Assembly: GCA_019242065.1 (NCBI GenBank)
Contig: JAFAWJ010000454.1
Span: forward strand, 1 to 11,263
DNA length: 11,263 nucleotides
Reading direction: 5' to 3'
Origin: Chloroflexota bacterium
GTDB taxonomy: Bacteria > Chloroflexota > UBA6077 > CF-72
A program made the position numbers and the translations under genes. The notes beneath the pieces were generated by a model that worked only from the letters and a program-made list of their open reading frames with translations, searched no databases and was not told where the DNA came from. This document shows positions 6,808 through 11,263 of the stretch, one piece after another (the first letter of the stretch is position 1; each line of letters opens with the position of its first letter).

Positions 6808-8082
6808 GTGAAATACAACTTGATCTCCGCGGACTCACACCTCGAGATCGACGCCCGCTGGTGGCGCGACCGCGTCCCCGCCGACTACCGCGACCAGGCG
6901 CCGCGCGTCGTCCGCCTGCCAGACGGCAGCGACGCCTGGCTCATTGAAGGCCAGCCCCTGCGCCAGGTCCCCTTCGACCTGTACGGCGGCAAAGGCCGCG
7001 ACGTATGGAAACCGTTCGGTCAGAACTACGCGACCACGCCCGGCACCGGCAGCCCGCAACAACGCCTCCAGGAACAGGACGAAGACGGCATCGACGCCGA
7101 GGTCCTCTTCCCCGGCCAGGCCTCCGGTCCCAGCTTCTGGCGCAATATTCGCGACGACACCGTCTACAAGGCCTGCGTCCGCGCCTACAACGACTTCCTG
7201 GGCGAAGAGTATTGCCCAACCAACCCGGACCGGCTGCTCGCCCTGGGCGTGATCCCGATGACCGGCTTGCAGGACGCCCTCGCCGAGCTCGAGCACATAC
7301 GCAAGCTCGGTCTGAAAGGCATCGCCCTCTACTGTTTTCCAAGTGGCAAAGGCCTGCCTACTCCTGAAGACGACACGTTCTGGAAAACGGCCCTGGATAT
7401 GCAGATGCCCATCTGCGTCCACCAGGAGTTCAATCGCGACGGGCCGCGCGGCGGAGCCTTGCTGCGCTACCCGAAGCCGCTCGACAATCGCGCCGGCCGC
7501 CTCGGTCCACTCACCGATCTCGCCGCGCAAACCGCGCGCTTCGGACGACTCGGCTTCCTCAACGCCGTTCAGATGGCGCTCGATGGCCTGTTCGAGCGGT
7601 TTCCCAGCCTGGAACTGTTCTTCGCCGAAACGCAGATCGGCTGGATCCCGTGGGCGTACGAAATGGCCGACATCCGCTACGAGCGTCACCGCTACTGGGC
7701 GGAGGAAGTCCTGGGCTGGCAGCCGCTGCCCAAGACGCCCACTGAGTACCTCAAAGAGCACATTCTGTGGGGTTTCCAGCAGGACAGCATCGGCGTCCGC
7801 CTGCGCGACGTCATCGGCGTCGACAAACTCATCTGGGCCACCGACTTTCCGCACCAGGAATCGGAATTCCCGCACTCCGACCGTGTCATCGCCAAGAATT
7901 TCGCCGGCGTTCCAGCGGATGAGGTGCGCCTGATGGTGGCCGACAACGCGATTCGCTTCTTTCACCTCGACTCGAGCCTCAACTCGAGCCCAGGCGATCA
8001 GCGCACGATCTCGATCAACAGCACCCAGGCGTCCACCAGGGCCGCCAGCACGGCCAGCACCACCATCCCCACCAGCCAGTAG
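6808..8082 (+). CDS. amidohydrolase-2 family metal-dependent hydrolase/decarboxylase (COG2159)
   Basis: A 424-aa TIM-barrel protein of the amidohydrolase-2 family, whose members (ACMSD and gamma-resorcylate decarboxylase types) hydrolyse or decarboxylate small acids using one metal ion. Visible metal-site elements are D9-x-H11 in SADSHLE, H205 in ICVHQEF, E274 in FAETQIGWIPW and D346 in WATDFPH. The motif around HILWGFQQD (318-326) is also typical. No signal peptide is present, so it is cytoplasmic. GTG 6808 follows a GGAGGT site embedded in the end of the MetE-like gene. The barrel ends with MVADNAIRFFHLD near 388. About 36 further residues form a Ser/Thr-rich tail that is antisense to the 3' end of the convergent membrane protein gene, so they were probably gained by loss of a stop codon. 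The substrate is unknown. Confidence 0.88.
   Translation: MKYNLISADSHLEIDARWWRDRVPADYRDQAPRVVRLPDGSDAWLIEGQPLRQVPFDLYGGKGRDVWKPFGQNYATTPGTGSPQQRLQEQDEDGIDAEVLFPGQASGPSFWRNIRDDTVYKACVRAYNDFLGEEYCPTNPDRLLALGVIPMTGLQDALAELEHIRKLGLKGIALYCFPSGKGLPTPEDDTFWKTALDMQMPICVHQEFNRDGPRGGALLRYPKPLDNRAGRLGPLTDLAAQTARFGRLGFLNAVQMALDGLFERFPSLELFFAETQIGWIPWAYEMADIRYERHRYWAEEVLGWQPLPKTPTEYLKEHILWGFQQDSIGVRLRDVIGVDKLIWATDFPHQESEFPHSDRVIAKNFAGVPADEVRLMVADNAIRFFHLDSSLNSSPGDQRTISINSTQASTRAASTASTTIPTSQ
7970..7993. repeat. 12-bp tandem near-duplication with CTCGAG cores
   Basis: ACTCGAGCCTCA (7970-7981) is followed at once by ACTCGAGCCCAG (7982-7993). It lies at the junction between the conserved amidohydrolase barrel and its odd tail, encoding DSSL-NSSP, and 4 nt beyond the stop of the convergent membrane protein gene. 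The two CTCGAG palindromes can also pair with each other as a 6-bp stem with a 6-nt loop. A small duplication here could explain why the expected stop codon was lost. Confidence 0.55.
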
Positions 8083-8495
8083 AGACCGCCGCCGGCGTGC
8101 GCGACCAGCGTCACGCCGGCGATCGCGGTGCACAGCATCGCCAGCAAACCGACCGGCATGAGCAGCAGGCGTCGCCGAAACTCGGGCGCCGTCCGACGGA
8201 TGGTGCCCAGGTCGAAAAACACCACCAGAATCACGCCGCCAACCCCGATGACCAGCAATTCCAGCCCCAGCAGGCTCACCGGCTGGCCCGGCACCAGGCC
8301 AATCGTCGAGACCAACAGGACCAGACACAGCATGCACAGCGCCTTCAACACGCGGCGTGGGAGGTTGGCATACGCCAGAATGCGCTGCTGGTTGATGGAC
8401 ACGGCCACGAAGATGAGGCCAGTCAGCGCCGCCGCCGCCGCGAGCTCAGCGCTGAACAGCGCGATCCAGTTGGTGGTTTCGTAAGCGTCGGTAAC
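7998..8495 (-). CDS. small five-helix integral membrane protein, function unknown
   Basis: About 165 aa, almost wholly hydrophobic. Predicted membrane segments lie at about 11-33, 51-68, 74-96, 110-133 and 138-161, with arginine-rich loops between (ANLPRR near 44-48, PEFRRRL near 104-110). The first helix ends FVAVSINQQRILAYANLPRRV, a pattern I associate with uncharacterised membrane proteins of high-GC bacteria; no enzymatic motif is visible. The 5' end is a problem. The natural start (VTDAYETTNW) is encoded by GTT at 8495-8493. The only standard start upstream is GTG 8690, which would add a 65-residue Arg/His-rich segment antisense to the divergent glycosidase. The first in-frame GTG downstream (8408) would cut helix 1. 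A TACCAT box 6 nt before the GTT supports this start site. The 3' end overlaps the amidohydrolase gene by 85 bp. Confidence 0.6.
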   Translation of the reverse strand, partial: VTDAYETTNWIALFSAELAAAAALTGLIFVAVSINQQRILAYANLPRRVLKALCMLCLVLLVSTIGLVPGQPVSLLGLELLVIGVGGVILVVFFDLGTIRRTAPEFRRRLLLMPVGLLAMLCTAIAGVTLVAHAGGGLYWLVGMVVLAVLAALVDAWVLLIEIVR

Positions 8496-8501
8496 GCGCC
8501 A

Positions 8502-8511
8502 ATGGTACCCT
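8502..8511. promoter_or_regulatory. second overlapping divergent -10 pair around a GGTACC palindrome
   Basis: On the + strand TACCCT (8506-8511) lies 5 nt before ATG 8517 of the GH30-like gene. On the - strand TACCAT (8507-8502) lies 6 nt before the GTT at 8495 that begins the membrane protein. Both fit TAnnnT with spacing expected for leaderless messages, and they share the central GGTACC. The design repeats that at 5649-5656. No -35 is visible. The pattern TAnnnT is short, so the case rests on the symmetry and spacing. Confidence 0.35.
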
Positions 8512-8516
8512 GTGGA

Positions 8517-10052
8517 ATGCGGGCCGGCCGCACGCGGGCGTTGATGCTGGTGTTGGCCATGGGTCTGGTGGTCTTCGCCTCGAGCTCGGGTGTCGCTCGC
8601 ACCACGATTGCCGACAGCCAGTGGACTGAAACACGTTTTCAGACCGGCTGTGATCCGCGCCCGGCCACGGAACCGCCGCCACCCGAACACCTGGAAACCG
8701 GTTACCCCCCGCTCAGTCAGGTTGCCCTGCCCGTGTCACTCCACGTCGACCTGAACAGTCCCTCCGAGCAGTCACTGCGCCCCATCCTCGGCACCGGCTT
8801 CAACCTGGAACACGCACTCTGGAGCTGCCCCGAATTCCGGACCCGCTTCCGCTCCGAGATTCTCGATCCGTTTACGCCCGCCATCGCGCGCGTCGACTCA
8901 GGCTTGCTGCCGGCCGCGCCGCCCGAGCTGCCCGCCCAGGATCTGAATCCTGCCGTCTATCAATCAGTCCTGGCGTCGCCGCCGTATGCCGATAGCTGGC
9001 GGTTCTTTCAGCGCCTCGACCGCGCCGGAGTCCAAATCGTCCTGGGCGTCTGGGGCGGTCCCGACCAGTTCACCGAGGACGGCACCCGCCGCGGCGTGCT
9101 CGCACCCGACCACTACGACGACTACGTCGCCTATGTCTCGACCGTCGTCGATTTTCTCGTCCAGCAGCAGCACATCAACCTGTGGGCGACGACTATCGCC
9201 AACGAGCCCGACGGCGGTGACGGCAACCAGATTCCACCGGATGGCCTAGCGTATATTGCGCATCAACTCGCGCCCAGGCTGGCGGCCGACAACGTCAAAC
9301 TCTACGGTCCGGACACGGCCGACGACGTCGACGCCCTGGAGTACCTGCCACCCCTGCTGGACGATCCGCAGATCGCCGACAACCTCGCGTTCGTCGCGTT
9401 CCACCAGTACTACCCCAGCGACGACGTCAGCTCGGTGGTGGACTATGTGCACGCGCGGCAGCCGACGCTGCCGGTCATCGTGACCGAGTACACCTCGTTT
9501 GCCTTTGGCGATCTCGACGCCGGACAGGAGGCCAATGCACAGAATGGCTTTGCGCTGGATATCGCCAATACGCTCTTGAGCCACTATCGCGATGGGGTGG
9601 ACGCGGCCGTCTACTGGGATGCCGTCGACTACTTGCAGCCTGGCCACGACGCGATTACCCGCTGGGGCATTCTGCAAGGACCGGCCGACGACTTCAAAGA
9701 ACGCCAGCGGTATTACGCGCTGGAGCAGATCCTGCCGTACCTGCGGCCCGGGGCGCGGGTGCTGGAGGTCCGCCAGGAGGGCGGCGACAGTGTGAGCAGT
9801 CTGGCGGTGCAAACCGCCGAGGGACCGCCGGCGGTGTTCATCGTCAACCAGGAGTTCCAGCCGGTCGACCTGTCGCTGACGCTGACAGGCTGGGACGCCG
9901 GTCGCTACCGGAGTCTGCAGGTGACCACCACTGATCGCGGCCACCACGCCGAAGTTGTCGGCCAACTCGCCGTACGCAACGGTCAGGCCCAACTGACCCT
10001 CACCCCACGTTCCGTGACCACCCTGTCGCCCGCATCAAACTATCCTGAGTAG
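8517..10052 (+). CDS. secreted GH30-like clan GH-A glycoside hydrolase
   Basis: A 511-aa exported protein. A signal peptide (MRAGRTRALMLVLAMGLVVFASSSGVA) is followed by a Pro-rich stretch (about 48-68) and a glycosidase barrel that opens with GTGFNLEHALW (92-102). N229-E230 in TIANEPDG is the acid/base and E324 in VTEYTSF the nucleophile; AFHQYYP (294-300) and YWDAVDYL (366-373) are further barrel-end strands. Residues after about 410 form a beta-sandwich (VLEVRQEGGD to the C-terminus), the layout of family GH30, which cleaves beta-glucosyl, beta-xylosyl or related bonds. The true family may be a GH30 neighbour and the substrate is unknown. ATG 8517 is preferred because it sits 5 nt after TACCCT and gives a basic N-terminus. 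ATG 8502 is also possible. The frame is open back to 8097, but that part is antisense to the membrane protein gene. The stop overlaps the convergent gene by 13 nt. Confidence 0.8.
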   Translation: MRAGRTRALMLVLAMGLVVFASSSGVARTTIADSQWTETRFQTGCDPRPATEPPPPEHLETGYPPLSQVALPVSLHVDLNSPSEQSLRPILGTGFNLEHALWSCPEFRTRFRSEILDPFTPAIARVDSGLLPAAPPELPAQDLNPAVYQSVLASPPYADSWRFFQRLDRAGVQIVLGVWGGPDQFTEDGTRRGVLAPDHYDDYVAYVSTVVDFLVQQQHINLWATTIANEPDGGDGNQIPPDGLAYIAHQLAPRLAADNVKLYGPDTADDVDALEYLPPLLDDPQIADNLAFVAFHQYYPSDDVSSVVDYVHARQPTLPVIVTEYTSFAFGDLDAGQEANAQNGFALDIANTLLSHYRDGVDAAVYWDAVDYLQPGHDAITRWGILQGPADDFKERQRYYALEQILPYLRPGARVLEVRQEGGDSVSSLAVQTAEGPPAVFIVNQEFQPVDLSLTLTGWDAGRYRSLQVTTTDRGHHAEVVGQLAVRNGQAQLTLTPRSVTTLSPASNYPE

Positions 10053-11263
10053 GCGCTGCCCAGCGCGGCGAGCGCGCCGTCGGTGGGATTCCCGTTGGGA
10101 TCCACCAGCCCAAAGACACGATCCAGGTCCTCTGGCCCATTCGTCGCCCACGTATACGCCAGCCCACCCAGCACCACGTCTGGCCGTGAGCTGATAATCT
10201 GCCACTCCTGCTGAAACCCGAGCGGCCGGTCCGCTGGACCCATTCCCCCGGGCGCAAACTCGGAGATGAGCAGCTTGCGCCCCGGCCACTGCGTCGGCCA
10301 GCGCGACACAATACTCTGCAGCCGCGCCGTCGAGTACACGTTGGCGCCGTACACCAGCCACGGCCGGTCGCCGCCCGATTGCGCAAACGCATTCACGATC
10401 CACGGCAGATACAGGTCCTCCGCATCCCGATAGACCACTGGATGCTCGGGATCCAGCGTGTGAATGCGGTCCACCAGGACAGGCAAAAACGCCGCGAACG
10501 CCACCGCGCGCGCCTGCGCTGCAGGATCGTTCACCTGACTGACCATGTGCGCGTACAGGATGCGGTGCATGTTCTCGTTGCCCGGCGCCCACATCCGCAC
10601 CGCGGGATAGTCTTTGTACTTCTCGACGTAGTCGCTCAAGCGCGCCAGAATGCTCGCCTGCACGCCGGGATCGGAGTAGTCCCAATCCTGATTCAGCTCG
10701 AACGGCATCAGCACGCCGATACCGTTCCGCGCCGCCGCATCCAGCGTGACGTCGTCAAACTGGGTTTCGAACCAGCCCTCGATGGTATTGATGCCATGCG
10801 CGTGCATGTCGCTGAAGTCGCGGTCGTAGACGGCTGCGCGTTGATCGGCGCTGAGTCCGGCGTACCACGGGTTGTAGCCAACGCCGCGGAGCGTTGCGAC
10901 GTCGTTACTGGCTGCACCGGAGTGCGGCACGCCGACGGTGGTGAGCGTGGCAGTCGCCTGCCAGTTCGACGCACCCAGCGCCAGGGCGCCAATCGGCGAC
11001 CACGTAGTCGTCAGTGCCACGCCAAGGCTGATCAGCCCGATCGACCAGCGCGCCCTGGCCGGCGGCGGAACTGACGGCATGCGCCGTTGCCTGCGCAGAC
11101 GACCGATCAGGCGTGCGAACCCGGACCCCGCCGCAACTACCACCGCCGCGCACGTGTACCCCAGCACCAGCAGGACGCCGCCGATCAGCAAATCGCGTTC
11201 GCCGTTGGACAGCCTCGCCAGACCCGTGGTGAACCAGCCACCACCCGGCACGGCGACCTCCAC
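10040..11263 (-). CDS. membrane-anchored GH2-like TIM-barrel glycosidase (5' end outside the window)
   Basis: At least 407 residues; the frame is open to the right edge, so the N-terminus may continue beyond it (the edge codon is GTG). Two hydrophobic helices lie at about 25-47 and 73-97, joined by a very basic loop (RLIGRLRRQRRM, near 51-62). After that comes a barrel that starts LRGVGYNPWYAGLS (125-138), with DMHAHGINTIEGWF (152-165) as in GH2 catalytic domains. N229-E230 in WAPGNENM is the acid/base and E335 in LISEFAPGGMGP the nucleophile; AYTWATNGPED (369-379) is the last strand region. The barrel should face outward from the membrane. The two helices could be the end of a larger membrane module, for instance a glycosyltransferase, but that cannot be seen here. 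Substrate unknown. TAG at 10042-10040 lies inside the end of the convergent GH30-like gene. Confidence 0.78.
   Translation of the reverse strand: MEVAVPGGGWFTTGLARLSNGERDLLIGGVLLVLGYTCAAVVVAAGSGFARLIGRLRRQRRMPSVPPPARARWSIGLISLGVALTTTWSPIGALALGASNWQATATLTTVGVPHSGAASNDVATLRGVGYNPWYAGLSADQRAAVYDRDFSDMHAHGINTIEGWFETQFDDVTLDAAARNGIGVLMPFELNQDWDYSDPGVQASILARLSDYVEKYKDYPAVRMWAPGNENMHRILYAHMVSQVNDPAAQARAVAFAAFLPVLVDRIHTLDPEHPVVYRDAEDLYLPWIVNAFAQSGGDRPWLVYGANVYSTARLQSIVSRWPTQWPGRKLLISEFAPGGMGPADRPLGFQQEWQIISSRPDVVLGGLAYTWATNGPEDLDRVFGLVDPNGNPTDGALAALGSAYSG

Noticed and set aside
6835..8337. 500-codon open frame on the - strand opposite the amidohydrolase gene
   Set aside because: Long antisense frames are common in GC-rich genes. 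The + strand has metal-binding motifs, a Shine-Dalgarno and family-typical length; this one has none.
8502..8504. ATG 8502 as start of the GH30-like gene
   Set aside because: It would put part of the proposed -10 box inside the coding region and has no ribosome-binding site; ATG 8517 gives a better signal peptide n-region. It remains possible.
8097..8516. Open + strand frame ahead of the GH30-like gene
   Set aside because: Its translation is rich in Arg/Gln/His, the typical shadow of a hydrophobic gene on the other strand; a signal peptide starts at 8517.
1..11263. tRNA, rRNA, transposase, integrase or defence genes
   Set aside because: I looked for cloverleaf-like stretches, IS-type terminal repeats and nuclease or methylase motifs and saw none. 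Small RNAs cannot be excluded by eye.

Overview
The window is GC-rich, densely coding bacterial DNA with no RNA genes, CRISPR array, transposase or phage genes that I can recognise. Three things fit an uncultured high-GC lineage such as Chloroflexota, or less likely an actinobacterium: a Tat-type solute-binding lipoprotein with an Ala/Ser/Thr-rich linker, short MetE-like proteins beside a COG2159 amidohydrolase, and promoter-proximal genes that look leaderless. The phylum is an inference from gene content, not a measurement.

Layout, left to right. (1) On + are the 3' end of an unidentified gene (1-137), a MetE C-terminal-type zinc protein (153-1286) and a secreted clan GH-A glycosidase (1299-2405). 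(2) A non-coding, palindrome-rich stretch (2406-2660) separates these from convergent genes. (3) On - are an acyl-CoA dehydrogenase-like protein (2661-3824) and, upstream of it, a large sugar-type ABC solute-binding lipoprotein (3869-5641). (4) Divergently on + is a second MetE-like protein (5666-6799), a paralogue of the first with exactly the same length (377 aa), followed in a coupled pair by an amidohydrolase-2 enzyme (6808-8082). (5) The amidohydrolase runs 85 bp into a convergent small membrane protein (7998 to about 8495, -). (6) Divergent from that is a secreted GH30-like glycosidase (8517-10052, +). Its stop overlaps by 13 nt the end of a convergent, membrane-anchored GH2-like glycosidase (10040-11263, -, cut by the window edge).

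Two themes are visible. One is envelope or extracellular carbohydrate: three different clan GH-A hydrolase types, each with an export signal or membrane anchor, plus a solute-binding protein of a class that often carries oligosaccharides, with no permease or ATPase in view. The other is small-molecule catabolism or C1/thiol chemistry: two MetE-like alkyltransferases, the amidohydrolase and the dehydrogenase-like protein. Nothing proves that the two themes form one pathway.

The points most worth a second look are: two divergent gene pairs whose start codons sit a few bases either side of overlapping, back-to-back -10 hexamers (leaderless divergent promoters); an acyl-CoA dehydrogenase homologue that appears to lack the catalytic glutamate at both known positions; the tandem palindromes and duplicated hairpins at 2441-2638; the readthrough-like tail of the amidohydrolase; and a membrane protein with GTT where its start codon should be. 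I do not see a clearly new multi-gene system.
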